NCBI GenBank assembly: GCA_023436885.1
Contig: JAEZHI010000034.1
Coordinates: forward strand, 310,001-374,000
DNA: 64,000 bases
Reading direction: 5' to 3'
Source of the DNA: Pseudomonadota bacterium
GTDB taxonomy: Bacteria; Pseudomonadota; Alphaproteobacteria; Rhizobiales; Pleomorphomonadaceae
This document shows positions 46,486-55,881 of this stretch, one piece after another. Position 1 is the first letter of the stretch. Each line of letters opens with the position of its first letter. The translations under genes and the position numbers were made by a program. Below the pieces are notes generated by a model. It ran no database searches and had not been told where the DNA came from. It saw only the letters and a list, made by a program, of their open reading frames with translations.

Positions 46486-48276
46486 TCAGCGGAGAAGCTG
46501 AAGCACGTTCTGGTTGGCCTGGTTGGCCATGGAGAGCGAGGAGGTCGCCAGGGACTGGCGGGTCTGCAGCGAAACCATGTTCGCAGCTTCCTCGTTCATG
46601 TCGGCGAGCGTCAGGTTGCCGGCGCCCGTCTGCAGGGTATTCATCATGTTGGTGGTGAAATCCTGGCGGTTTTCAACGACCGACAGGTTGGAGCCGAAGG
46701 CCGAAGACTGCGACCGAACGGTGTTAAGGGCCGCCTTCACCTTGTCGAGAGTGGTGTCGATGTTGTCGTCAGCATCGAGGTCCTTGGCGGTCAAGGTGGT
46801 CGGCACGCCCAGAGTGGACGAGTCAACGGACTTGCCGTCCTTGGCCAGGATGTCGATCGACGACGTTCCGGTCTCGTTGAAGGTGATCTTCAGCTTGTCG
46901 CCGCGCAGCAGGTTGATACCGTTGAACGAGGCGTCGTCAGCCAGCTTGTCGAGCTGGTCGCGCAGTTCGTTGAACTGATCGGCCAGGCCGGAGCGGACGG
47001 AGTTACCGTCGACGGTCGAGCTGCTGCTGTTGGCACCGGTGATCTTGCCCGACGAGTTGGTTCCCTGGATCTGCAGGTCCTGCGTCGACAGGTTCTGGAT
47101 ACGCAGCTTGCCGTTGTCGTTGGAAGCCTTGACCAGACCAGTCGTGTTAGAACCGTTGTTGATCTCGGACACCAAAGTGTCGACGGTCTTCAGCAGATTC
47201 AGGCCACTAGTCGCAGAGCCAGCGACGCTGGTGATATCAGCTGTCGCAGAGAAGATGTCAGCGTCATTGCCGGTAATCTGAAGGCTACCGGCATCAGCGG
47301 TTGCTGCCTGAATGGCAAGCTTACCACCGCTAGCAACGGCTTTAAACTTGGATCCAGCCGTAGCGAGCGTCTTGTTGATGTTGTCGACAGCGGTAGTCAG
47401 AGTCGAACCAGTCGTGGCATCCAGAGAAACAGCCGTTCCGTTGACCGAGAATTCAAGCAAGCCCGAAGAGCCGGAAACCGAAGTTGGCGCGGCACCCATC
47501 ACGCTTGTGGCAGAAGAACCACTGACAGTAATGTTGCTATTGGCCTTATCGGCCGCCGTCAGGACAAGGCTGCCTGAGCTCAAGGAGGCTGTCACTTTTC
47601 CAGCAAGATCACTACCGTCGATCGCCTGCTGCACAGCAGTCTGAATACCACTAGCAACACCAGCAGAACCGTTTGCTGCAGCAGCAATGGTCACGTTGAC
47701 CGTCTTGCCTTCGTAGGTAATGCCAAGCGTACCACCGGTAACGGCGGTACCGTTTGCCGACAGGTCGGGGGTGCCCGTCAGAGAAGCGCTGGTCGCAGCG
47801 GTCGGTGTCGCGTAAGCAGCGTTACCGAGCACAGCCTGTCCAGAACCAGTCGTGGTCAAATCAACAGCAGGCGTCGTCGTGCCAAAGGCACCGCCGATGA
47901 ACTTGAGCTGCGGAGAGGAACCGAGCGCCACGTTTGCCGGATCGAGGCTGAACGAGGCCGTTTCGAACGACTTGTCCTGACGGGCCTGTCGCAGGGTCGA
48001 CTGCATCGATTCCAGCGTCTTGGTGATCGAGGTCAAACCGTTGTCGGCGGCTTCGATCGTCTTGATGCCGCTCTTCATCGAGTCCATCAAGTTGCCGAGG
48101 TCGCTTGCACGCGAATTCAGCGAGGACGCGGTGAAGAAGTTGGAGGGATTGTCGAGAGCGGTGTTGACCTTGTTGCCGGTAGACAGCTTGTTCTGCGTCT
48201 TCGCCATCATCGATGCGGTGCCCTGCAGAGAGAGCAGGTTCTGGCGTACGGCGGCGGTCAGATTGATATCAGACAT
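46486..48276 (-). CDS. Flagellin 2
   Basis: A 596-residue flagellin highly similar to flagellin 1 at both ends (S-D-I-N-L-T-A-A-V-R-Q-N-L-L-S-L-Q and L-S-M-A-N-Q-A-N-Q-N-V-L-Q-L-L-R) and with a related but distinct variable domain. I chose the ATG at 48276: the leader element and five-base spacing shared with flagellin 1 fix this start, and a longer reading would only add translated leader. Gene duplication followed by drift of the surface-exposed domain is the natural reading. Confidence 0.95.
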   Translation of the reverse strand: MSDINLTAAVRQNLLSLQGTASMMAKTQNKLSTGNKVNTALDNPSNFFTASSLNSRASDLGNLMDSMKSGIKTIEAADNGLTSITKTLESMQSTLRQARQDKSFETASFSLDPANVALGSSPQLKFIGGAFGTTTPAVDLTTTGSGQAVLGNAAYATPTAATSASLTGTPDLSANGTAVTGGTLGITYEGKTVNVTIAAAANGSAGVASGIQTAVQQAIDGSDLAGKVTASLSSGSLVLTAADKANSNITVSGSSATSVMGAAPTSVSGSSGLLEFSVNGTAVSLDATTGSTLTTAVDNINKTLATAGSKFKAVASGGKLAIQAATADAGSLQITGNDADIFSATADITSVAGSATSGLNLLKTVDTLVSEINNGSNTTGLVKASNDNGKLRIQNLSTQDLQIQGTNSSGKITGANSSSSTVDGNSVRSGLADQFNELRDQLDKLADDASFNGINLLRGDKLKITFNETGTSSIDILAKDGKSVDSSTLGVPTTLTAKDLDADDNIDTTLDKVKAALNTVRSQSSAFGSNLSVVENRQDFTTNMMNTLQTGAGNLTLADMNEEAANMVSLQTRQSLATSSLSMANQANQNVLQLLR

Positions 48277-48281
48277 TTTTA

Positions 48282-48297
48282 CATCCCATTCCTTGGG
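48282..48297 (-). promoter_or_regulatory. Shared flagellin leader element (flagellin 2)
   Basis: On the mRNA: CCCAAGGAATGGGATG, five bases before the ATG, matching the flagellin 1 leader apart from one A. The regions upstream of this element differ between the two genes. Confidence 0.5.
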
Positions 48298-48602
48298 TGA
48301 ACTCATCTTCCCCTTTCTGAGGAAGTGGGCCGACCCTAGCGCCGAGGTGTTGCCGAGCCGTTAATGCATTGGTTCAAATACCGTCTTGGCGTCGTATTTC
48401 TGAATGAGAAAGACTTTCGTCGCAGTCGCCGCCCCCGCCGACGGGGCAAATGGTTAATCGCCGAAAGACTGAAAAAGCTTCGTATTTTCGGTCTATTCCC
48501 AGCTTTTCTTCAGTCGCCGAACAGCTATTCTTAACGAATTGGGCGGTATGATTCTCAAAATGCAACTGCCCGTCCTCAGGGGCATCCATCAGAGGCACGA
48601 CG

Positions 48603-50081
48603 ATGGCCGACATCTCTCTCGCAAAATCGCTTCGCAGCACCGTGGCGACGCTGAATTGGGTGAGCGACGAATCCGCAGCCACCAGCCAGCGCCTCGATAC
48701 GGGCGTCAGGGTGCAGACCGCCCTTGACGACCCCAGCACGTACATATCGGCAAAAAGCCTGTCGCTGCACGCGGGTGCACTCGACAAGTTTCTCGAGCGC
48801 CTCGATCAGGGTCTTGGCGTGATCAAGGCCGCCGATAACGGCATTACTTCTATCACCGACAGTATCAACACGCTGAAAGGCGTTGTCTCACGAGCCGCAG
48901 CGAGCAAGGACGCTTTCGAGCGCGCAGACCTTACGAAAGAGTACAACGATATTCTCGGCAAGATCGTCGATACCGCCAAGGACTCTTCCTACAGCGGCAA
49001 GAATCTTTTGCTGGGCGCCGGCAACGACCTGACGCTTTATCTTTCGACCGATCAGAATGAGTCGGTCACCATCAATGCGGTGGACTTCACCGACCTTCTC
49101 AACACGCTCGGTCTCAAGAAGCTCGACGAAGGCAAGATCGCCAGTTTTGAAACAAAACTGACAGATGGTGGATCGCCGCCTAATCCTCTCAAGTCCACCA
49201 GCAAACTGGTGGCGTCGGGGCAGTATGCCGTCGGCGATCAGATTGCGGTCAAGGACGGCTCTGGGAACGTAATCAATACTCTCACAGTTTCAGCCGACAC
49301 CACGGTTGGCGATCTGGTGACTGCCTTCACCCTGCCTGACAAAGGCCTTCGCGCCACCTTGGGCAGCGATGGCGTTCTTGCGCTCGACGCGGCAGACAAG
49401 ATCACCGTCACCAACACCAAGACCTCAAACATCGCCACGTCGGCCGGATCACCGCCTTCGTCTGCGACGGCGCTAACCGACAACGGACCTCCGGCAGCTC
49501 CCGCGACGACCACGAGCCTTTTGACCGCGACCGGATATCAGCTTGGCGATGTGATCTCGATCCGACAGGGCAATAGTGTTGTCGGTTCCTTGACGGTCGG
49601 TGCTACGACCACCGTGAACGACCTCGTCAACGCGACCAACATTCCAGCCAGTGGCCTCAGTTCGACGCTTGATGCGTCCGGGGTGTTGACTGTCAATTCA
49701 ACGTCGGCGGCGTTTACGATCGACAGGTCTACTCCAACGACAGTGGCCGACTTGACGACCGCTAGCGCGTCATCATGGGTAAAGCGCACCGACGCCGAAG
49801 ACGCGCAACAAACCGTCACCGATGCCCGTCACGCCGTCGAAAAGCACGCCACAAACATTGGCGTCGGTTTGACGATGCTCAACAGCCGAGCCGACTATGT
49901 TGGCGGCTTTTCAGACATTCTGAATGCGACGGCAGAGTCTATGCGTTCGTCGGACAAGGATGAGGACGCCGCCATGTTGCTGGCTCTGAATACCCAGCAA
50001 CAGTTGGCGATCAGTTCCTTCTCGATCACCCAAACGGCCGATAGCGGCCTCCTCCGCCTGCTTGGCGGCGGAAACAGCTGA
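48603..50081 (+). CDS. Divergent flagellin with duplicated central module
   Basis: A 492-residue flagellin-like protein in the opposite orientation to the two main flagellins. Ends are flagellin-like but degenerate: A-D-I-S-L-A-K-S-L-R-S-T-V at the start, and a C-terminus lacking the usual N-Q-x-x-Q-N-V-L-x-L-L (it ends T-A-D-S-G-L-L-R-L-L-G-G). Residues about 199-269 and 304-373 are a tandem copy of a ~70-residue module (G-D-x-I ... L-T-V ... T-T-V-x-D-L-V ... G-L-x-x-T-L ... G-V-L), each preceded by a Pro-rich linker. It shares an operon with flbT. It may be a minor or specialised filament subunit. Confidence 0.85.
   Translation: MADISLAKSLRSTVATLNWVSDESAATSQRLDTGVRVQTALDDPSTYISAKSLSLHAGALDKFLERLDQGLGVIKAADNGITSITDSINTLKGVVSRAAASKDAFERADLTKEYNDILGKIVDTAKDSSYSGKNLLLGAGNDLTLYLSTDQNESVTINAVDFTDLLNTLGLKKLDEGKIASFETKLTDGGSPPNPLKSTSKLVASGQYAVGDQIAVKDGSGNVINTLTVSADTTVGDLVTAFTLPDKGLRATLGSDGVLALDAADKITVTNTKTSNIATSAGSPPSSATALTDNGPPAAPATTTSLLTATGYQLGDVISIRQGNSVVGSLTVGATTTVNDLVNATNIPASGLSSTLDASGVLTVNSTSAAFTIDRSTPTTVADLTTASASSWVKRTDAEDAQQTVTDARHAVEKHATNIGVGLTMLNSRADYVGGFSDILNATAESMRSSDKDEDAAMLLALNTQQQLAISSFSITQTADSGLLRLLGGGNS
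49197..49721 (+). repeat. Two-copy protein module in the divergent flagellin
   Basis: Copies at 49197-49409 and 49512-49721 encode about 70 residues each with a shared core pattern but clearly diverged DNA, so the duplication is old. Confidence 0.75.
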
Positions 50082-50101
50082 CCTCGACAGGATTAGGCAC
50101 G

Positions 50102-50515
50102 ATGACCCTCAAGGTTGAACTGAAGCCCGGCGAACGCATCATCATCGGCGAGTCGATGATCACCAACGACGATCAGCGCACGCGCCTTTACATAGAGGGC
50201 AACGCGCCGATCCTCCGCGAAAAGGATATTCTGACGGTCGATTCAGCCAATACGCCAGCCAAGCGAATCTATTTGGCGGTACAACTGATGTATCTGTCGC
50301 GTGAAGTCACGAAATTCCAGGACAACTACTTTTCGTTGATCCAGGACATCATGCAAGCTGCGCCTAGCACCATCCCCTTTGTAACGCGGATCAGCAATCA
50401 CATCATCGCCGATCAACTCTACAAGGCGCTGAAGGAAGCTCGCGGGCTCATCGATCATGAAAAGAAGATTTTCGATAGTCTGAAGCCGGCATCGGCCGCT
50501 GCCGAGCAGAAATAG
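50102..50515 (+). CDS. flbT: Flagellin biosynthesis repressor FlbT
   Basis: A 137-residue protein with the family segments L-K-P-G-E-R-I-I-I-G-E-S-M-I-T-N-D-D, A-K-R-I-Y-L-A-V-Q-L-M-Y and L-Y-K-A-L-K-E-A-R. In Caulobacter FlbT binds the 5' leader of flagellin mRNA and destabilises it until hook completion. It is 20 bases after the divergent flagellin and probably co-transcribed, so that flagellin and the repressor would be made together. Confidence 0.95.
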   Translation: MTLKVELKPGERIIIGESMITNDDQRTRLYIEGNAPILREKDILTVDSANTPAKRIYLAVQLMYLSREVTKFQDNYFSLIQDIMQAAPSTIPFVTRISNHIIADQLYKALKEARGLIDHEKKIFDSLKPASAAAEQK

Positions 50516-50559
50516 ACCAACGCGAATCTCACTGAAAAGACGAATTCGAGTTTCATCAA

Positions 50560-50607
50560 AATGAAAACCGCCGACCGGATTGGCTGATCCGGTCGGCGGT
50601 TTTCATT
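50560..50607. terminator. Bidirectional terminator between flbT and flgL
   Basis: A perfect 21-bp stem from 50560-50580 and 50587-50607 with a six-base loop. A-runs on the left and T-runs on the right serve both convergent transcripts. Confidence 0.95.
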
Positions 50608-50642
50608 CGAGCAATGCGGGGCGAACATCGCCCCACCGATGA

Positions 50643-52313
50643 TTACTTCATGTAGTTGAGCAAGCTGAGATTATTGAGCATCATCGACGTCGTGTAACTG
50701 GCGTTCATGCGGGTCTGCAGCGTCAGGATTTGCGCCGTCAGTTCTTCCTTGTTGATGCCCTCGACGCCATCAAGCATCACTTGAAGCGACGTCTTGGAGC
50801 TGGTCTGCCGGTCCGACGCGCTCTTGGCAACATTACCCGACACGGCGATCTCCGTGTGGATATCCGTAGGCTTTTGAGAGCCGTCTGCAAAAGCAAGCAC
50901 ACCGTCAACGCGCGAGGCCAGCGCCGAATAGCGCGCTTTCTCGACGCCCAGGTTCTTCTGCCGTTCGGCGTCAGTGGTAGCATTGGTGTCACCCAAGGTA
51001 CCCGCCTTGGGGTCGAACTGAGCCACCGTCATGACGGCGAGTGATCGCACCATGTTGGCATAGGCTGTCTCGTTGGCGCGGACGCCATAACCGACTGTGA
51101 TGTTGCTGTCGACACGAGCCGAGACATCATTACGAGGCGAAGTCGTGGTATCGTTGGGATCGATCGTCGCGTTATAGCCAACATACCATTCGACGGTATC
51201 GGTATCGGTGCCATCGCGCAGACCCGTGGCGTTCGCCAGCTGGGTGTTGTCAGTTGGGTCGGCAACATTAACACGCTGCGGCTTGCCGCCGCTGGCGGTG
51301 TCAAAGAACGTATCCGCGGCCCGCATCATCGACGCTGCCTGGAAGTTCGTCTTCGTATCGGTCTTCAGGCTCTCGTTGAGCTGGTTCTTGAAGTTGGCAG
51401 CGGTCGCGGCGACATCGACGGTCGCGGGAGTACCGGTCTGCGCGATTGTGAACTGACCATCGCCCGGCGGGCTGGTGAGCGTCGCGGTCAGCTTGATCGT
51501 CGACTTCGTGCCATCGGGATTCTGCAGCTCGAGCGAAACGCTGTCGCCGGCTTGCAGATTGGCGCCGAACTGAATGCCATAGGAGGTTGTGACGGTGTTG
51601 CCAGCGGTATCCGTGCCGGTGGTCGGCGTCAGCTTGATATGCGTGACGTCGGTCGTCGAAATGGTGGCGCCTGAAAGCTTGTATCCAAATTCGGCAGACA
51701 CCGATGGCGGAGTGGCGGTAGCACCCTGACGGGTGATCGTCACGGTGTCTGGCGTCGCTGGAGGATTGTCGAGCTCCAGCCGTCCAAGATTGCCGGTGCC
51801 CATATCGGCCGTGTAGCGCTCCGCGACGACTTTCTGCAGACCGTATTTGTTACCCGAGCCATAAAGCATGTCGTTCATGCTCACCACCGGCTTGGTATCG
51901 GTGGTCTTGCCGGACATCAGGTAGCGACCGTCGGCTTCGGAATTGAGCAGGCCGATCACTTCATTCAGCGCAATCTTGGCGCCCTTCTGACCCGTCGTGG
52001 TGCCGGCCGAGTCGATATTGTAGGTGTTGGGGTCAATCGCAGAGGAAGCCTCACTCGGGATATCTTCGAGGCGGCTCATCGATTTGTCGAGCAGGGAAAT
52101 GCGCATGTTCAGGACATCGGTGTTCTGAAGATAGCCGTTGATCTCCGAAATCTTCGACCGGAACGTGATCGACTGAGTGCGCCCTGCCCCGAGCGTACCG
52201 TAGGTATCGGCCTTCTGTCCCGTGGACAGCTGGCGCTGCATGTCTTCGAGCTGCTGCCGCATGGTCGACAGGAGCGACATGTTCGAACCGACGAGCACGC
52301 TGTTGATTGGCAT
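50643..52313 (-). CDS. flgL: Hook-filament junction protein FlgL
   Basis: A 556-residue junction protein. It has flagellin-like helical ends: V-G-S-N-M-S-L-L-S-T-M-R-Q-Q-L-E at the N-terminus and a M-N-A-S-Y-T-T-S-M-M-L-N-N-L-S-L-L-N-Y-M-K-type C-terminus. The G-R-Y-L-M-S-G segment marks FlgL. At 556 residues it exceeds enteric FlgL (about 317) by an inserted domain at about 170-330, likely solvent-exposed. It is last in the flgE-flgK-flgL transcript. Confidence 0.9.
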   Translation of the reverse strand: MPINSVLVGSNMSLLSTMRQQLEDMQRQLSTGQKADTYGTLGAGRTQSITFRSKISEINGYLQNTDVLNMRISLLDKSMSRLEDIPSEASSAIDPNTYNIDSAGTTTGQKGAKIALNEVIGLLNSEADGRYLMSGKTTDTKPVVSMNDMLYGSGNKYGLQKVVAERYTADMGTGNLGRLELDNPPATPDTVTITRQGATATPPSVSAEFGYKLSGATISTTDVTHIKLTPTTGTDTAGNTVTTSYGIQFGANLQAGDSVSLELQNPDGTKSTIKLTATLTSPPGDGQFTIAQTGTPATVDVAATAANFKNQLNESLKTDTKTNFQAASMMRAADTFFDTASGGKPQRVNVADPTDNTQLANATGLRDGTDTDTVEWYVGYNATIDPNDTTTSPRNDVSARVDSNITVGYGVRANETAYANMVRSLAVMTVAQFDPKAGTLGDTNATTDAERQKNLGVEKARYSALASRVDGVLAFADGSQKPTDIHTEIAVSGNVAKSASDRQTSSKTSLQVMLDGVEGINKEELTAQILTLQTRMNASYTTSMMLNNLSLLNYMK

Positions 52314-52352
52314 GGCATCCTACCTGTTACTTCGGTGGCGCTTGGCGGCGCC

Positions 52353-54239
52353 TTATCGGAACGTATTCATGAGGGTATCCATCAGCTCCTGCGCCACGGA
52401 GAGCACCCGCGCGTTGGCCTGATAGGACGTTTGCAGCTGGATGAGGTTTTCCAGCTCGGTATCGAGATCGACGGAGCGGCTGTTGTCGTAGCGCTCCTTC
52501 AGGTTCGACGTGACGACAGACTGGCCGTCTGCGATATTCTGAGCGTCCTCGACAATCGATCCCTGCGTGTTGACCACCTGGGACAGAAGCCCCTCGAAGG
52601 TGCCCTTGAACGGGGTCGTGGACGAGCCGATGCCGATCGTCGAGGAGTAGGAGTAAACGCGGCTGTCGAGCGCATCGAGGATCGCCTGCGGCCGCGTACC
52701 ATCGCCTGACAGCGTGTTGCTGCTGTATTTGACAGTCAGTGATGGATCGGCAACGACCTTTGGATTGACCGAGATGCGCGCGGCAAGGCCGGTGATGTTG
52801 TCCTTGCCATTGGTGAGGCCGGTATAGGCTTTGCCCGTGGACCCATCCAGGAACAGCGGATAGGCCTGATAGCCTCCCTGCTCGCTTGCCGATATCTCGC
52901 CGCTGACGCTGGTCAGAGATCCATGGCTCGCCGGAACCGTGGTCGCCGTAAGCGTGAGGGTCGAGGTACCGCCGGACGTCGCCACCGAACCGGAGAAATC
53001 CGTGCCGCCGGTCGCCGTGTTGATGGCGTTGGCCATCTGCGTACCAATGTCGACACCGCTGCTGAGGTCGATACCCACGACGGTATCGCCTGGCTCAGGG
53101 GTAAAGCTGTTGTCGGGCGCCGTGCCACCATTGTAGGCGACAAAGGTGATCGCACCCTTGGCACCCGCAGCATTGGTGTACTCGACCTTGAGGGTGTTGC
53201 CCTCGGTAAGGCCGGTAACATCCATCGTGTAACCGGCCGTCGTCGCAGTGTTGGCGACGGCGCCAGTAGCCTGGCGTGTCGACGTTGCTTTCGACAGCGT
53301 AGCAGCGATGGTGTCGAGCTGAGCCTGGGCGTCAACCAGCGTTTCGTCGCGCAATTCCTTGTAGGCCGCGATCTTGCCAGAGCGAATGGATCCACTCTTG
53401 AAGAGATCGACGCCCGAGCCGGGACCAGAGCTGATGCGGATTGTGCCGAGCGAGCGCTGCGTATCGTCCGTAGAATAGACGCGCGAGGCATCGACCACAC
53501 CCTGCTGATCGAAGGTAAGCGTCACGGGCACATCGTCGTAAAGTTGTGTGCCGTCCGTCAGCGATATGGCCACCGCGCCACCGGGCTGGTCGGTGACGTG
53601 AATGTCCATGTATTCCGACAGTTCATCGATCGCCGCGTCGCGCTTGTCCTGAAGAGCGGAGGTGCTGTTGGTACCGCCAGCGCCAACGGCAACGACCTGC
53701 TTGTCGAGGTCGGAAATGGTCGACAGAAGCGAATTCACGCGGCTGACGGCATTGCCGATGTTCGTCTCGGCTTCCTGGCGCAGCGACTGAACGTCGCCCG
53801 AAAGTTGATTGAGGCGCGTGACGAGGGTTTGCGATGCGGAGACCGCGCTGCCCTGCGTTGCGGAATCGCTCGGCGTCGTCGCGAGCTTCTGAAGGGTCGT
53901 GGTAAAATCGCTGTAGGACGCACTGAGTGAGCTGCTGCTATTGGGCGCTCCCCAGTAGTTGTCGAGGGCAGACAGCGCGTTGACGCGCGTGTCGGCATAG
54001 GCAGACGCAGCCTGAGACGTGCGCCACTGCTTCTGCACGAGAAGGTTGATCTCGCGCGTGACCTGGTTGGCGGCGACGCCATAAACGGTCGAGTTGGCAA
54101 CCTGCGCCGTCGACGACATTGTCTGGCGGCTGTAGCCGGTGCTCTTGGCATTGGCGATATTGGCCGACGTCACGCCCAACTGCTGTTGGGTGGTCCTGAT
54201 GCCGGACAAAGCCGTGGAGAGGGCACTCGAAACAGGCAT
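52353..54239 (-). CDS. flgK: Hook-filament junction protein FlgK
   Basis: A 628-residue junction protein starting S-S-A-L-S-T-A-L-S-G-I-R-T-T-Q-Q-Q-L-G-V and containing the rod/hook motif S-A-N-I-A-N-A-K-S-T-G-Y-S-R-Q-T. The C-terminal L-I-Q-L-Q-T-S-Y-Q-A-N-A-R-V-L-S is typical. A Thr/Gly/Ala-rich module of about 150 residues (roughly 330-480) is inserted, so it is longer than the enteric 550. It lies 75 bases after flgE, with a hairpin between. Confidence 0.94.
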   Translation of the reverse strand: MPVSSALSTALSGIRTTQQQLGVTSANIANAKSTGYSRQTMSSTAQVANSTVYGVAANQVTREINLLVQKQWRTSQAASAYADTRVNALSALDNYWGAPNSSSSLSASYSDFTTTLQKLATTPSDSATQGSAVSASQTLVTRLNQLSGDVQSLRQEAETNIGNAVSRVNSLLSTISDLDKQVVAVGAGGTNSTSALQDKRDAAIDELSEYMDIHVTDQPGGAVAISLTDGTQLYDDVPVTLTFDQQGVVDASRVYSTDDTQRSLGTIRISSGPGSGVDLFKSGSIRSGKIAAYKELRDETLVDAQAQLDTIAATLSKATSTRQATGAVANTATTAGYTMDVTGLTEGNTLKVEYTNAAGAKGAITFVAYNGGTAPDNSFTPEPGDTVVGIDLSSGVDIGTQMANAINTATGGTDFSGSVATSGGTSTLTLTATTVPASHGSLTSVSGEISASEQGGYQAYPLFLDGSTGKAYTGLTNGKDNITGLAARISVNPKVVADPSLTVKYSSNTLSGDGTRPQAILDALDSRVYSYSSTIGIGSSTTPFKGTFEGLLSQVVNTQGSIVEDAQNIADGQSVVTSNLKERYDNSRSVDLDTELENLIQLQTSYQANARVLSVAQELMDTLMNTFR

Positions 54240-54274
54240 TTCCGTCTCGCGGTCGGAGAATATCGCGGGTTAGA

Positions 54275-54307
54275 GGCGGCCGTCACCCGAAAATGGCGAC
54301 GGCCGCC
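54275..54307 (-). terminator. Hairpin between flgE and flgK
   Basis: A 10-bp stem (GGCGGCCGTC / GACGGCCGCC) with a 13-base loop, eight bases after the flgE stop. No T-run follows, so it more likely attenuates transcription or protects the flgE message than ends the operon. Confidence 0.55.
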
Positions 54308-54314
54308 GAAGACG

Positions 54315-55820
54315 TCAGCGGATGATCTGCAGGATGCTCTGCATCATCTGGTCGGCGGTGGTGATCACCTTGGAGTTGGCCGAAAACGCCTGCTGCGTGA
54401 CGATCAGCTTGGTGAACTCTTCGGAGATATCCACGTTGGACGCCTCGAGCGCCGAGCTGGAAAGGCTGCCGTTGATATCGATCGGGCTGCCGCTCTTGAT
54501 GGTCTCGGTGTAGGCGCCACCATCCTCGGCCTTCAGATAGCTCGCACCGTTGAAGGCGACGATCGGGATCTTCCACTTCTGAACGGTTTGGCCGTTTGAG
54601 TAGTTGTAGCTGATGATGCCGCTGTTGTTGTCGATCGACAGTCCTTCGAAGGCGCCCGTCGAATAACCGTCCTGCGTCAGCTGATTGGCGGTGGCGAGGC
54701 CGTTCTTATCAGCAAACTCCGTCGCACCCATATCGAGTGAGAGGGTACCGAAGTTCTTGCCGTTGACCGTAAGATTGTTGACGGCAACAGCGGAGGTCGA
54801 GTCCATCTGCTTGCCATTGCTATCGAAGAAAAAGCCAGTCGGAGCTGCCACAGGGCTCGTATAGGTCTCTGTCCAGCCTGCGCTGCCCGGGGCATTGCCG
54901 CCTGCGTCGTTCTTGGCCTGCCGACCTAGCGTACCATCGGTAATCGACGTACCCGAAGGGATCTGGGTCCAGACAGCAGTGGTAGAATTGGTCGCATCAA
55001 AATTTTCATTGTTGCGGTAGAACAGGCCCCACTCACTACGTCCAGTGCTGGCTTCCTCGAATTTCGACCAACGAAGCTGCACAACAGCCGGCGTGCCTTG
55101 AGCATCGTAGACGGTTACGGTACCGCCCGAAATCGAGTTGGCCATGAAATCGGCCACCTGAGTGCCAACAACCTTGCCGGTGCTGGCAATCGTATAGCTA
55201 ATTGGCGGTGTAGCAGTACCGGACGGCCAGGACGGATTGTAAATGTTGGCCGTACTCACCGTTGGATTGGCCGCAGAATGGGTCGTCACCGGCTCGGTTG
55301 GCAAGTTGAGCTTATAGGTGATCTGCGTGCTCGCCTTGGCGCTCTGCGACGTCTTATCGATGGTGATGGGTCCCTTCGGGTCTTCACCAACCGCCGGCGA
55401 CTGATTGATGCCGATGAGGCTGTAGCCGGAACCGTTGCGCAGGTAGGTCTGGCCGTCGCGGGAGTCGTAATACTGCTCGAAGTCGCCGGCGCGGGTGTAG
55501 CGGGCGCCAAGGGTATTATCGAGCGGATCCGAAGAGACAGTGAAGAAGCCGGTTCCGTTAAGGGCAAGGTGGGTATCGACCTTGTCACCTTGAATATCGC
55601 CGTCGAGCGTGATGGTCGAACGCGAGGACGCAATAACGCTGCCCGATGCCACACGCGCCGGGTTGGTGGTATTCGAGCGCACGAGGTCAGCAAAGCTGGT
55701 GTCCTTGCGCTTGAAGCCGGTTGTCGATGAGTTGGCGATGTTGCCCGAGATATTTTCGAGAGCGAACGACTGCGCTCCGAGGCCACCGACGGCCGAATTC
55801 ATCGCGGATAGGATACCCAT
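54315..55820 (-). CDS. flgE: Flagellar hook protein FlgE
   Basis: A 501-residue hook subunit. The N-terminal S-A-V-G-G-L-G-A-Q-S-F-A-L-E-N-I-S-G-N-I-A-N-S and T-G-F-K-R motifs and the C-terminal E-A-S-N-V-D-I-S-E-E-F and Q-Q-A-F-S-A-N-S-K-V segments are intact. It is a mid-sized FlgE, with an extra central domain relative to enterics. I chose the ATG at 55820, with AAGGGA just upstream, since homologues begin M-G-I-L-S-A-M. A sigma-54 promoter precedes it. Confidence 0.95.
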   Translation of the reverse strand: MGILSAMNSAVGGLGAQSFALENISGNIANSSTTGFKRKDTSFADLVRSNTTNPARVASGSVIASSRSTITLDGDIQGDKVDTHLALNGTGFFTVSSDPLDNTLGARYTRAGDFEQYYDSRDGQTYLRNGSGYSLIGINQSPAVGEDPKGPITIDKTSQSAKASTQITYKLNLPTEPVTTHSAANPTVSTANIYNPSWPSGTATPPISYTIASTGKVVGTQVADFMANSISGGTVTVYDAQGTPAVVQLRWSKFEEASTGRSEWGLFYRNNENFDATNSTTAVWTQIPSGTSITDGTLGRQAKNDAGGNAPGSAGWTETYTSPVAAPTGFFFDSNGKQMDSTSAVAVNNLTVNGKNFGTLSLDMGATEFADKNGLATANQLTQDGYSTGAFEGLSIDNNSGIISYNYSNGQTVQKWKIPIVAFNGASYLKAEDGGAYTETIKSGSPIDINGSLSSSALEASNVDISEEFTKLIVTQQAFSANSKVITTADQMMQSILQIIR

Positions 55821-55881
55821 GCTCGTTTCCCTTACGATCTGCAACGCGGTCGGCCGGGGAGTGGCCGCTACAGATCTAAGG

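Noticed and set aside
48337..48354. GG-N10-GC match on the minus strand before flagellin 2
   Set aside because: Only GGCA and GC agree with the sigma-54 consensus; chance matches are likely in GC-rich DNA.
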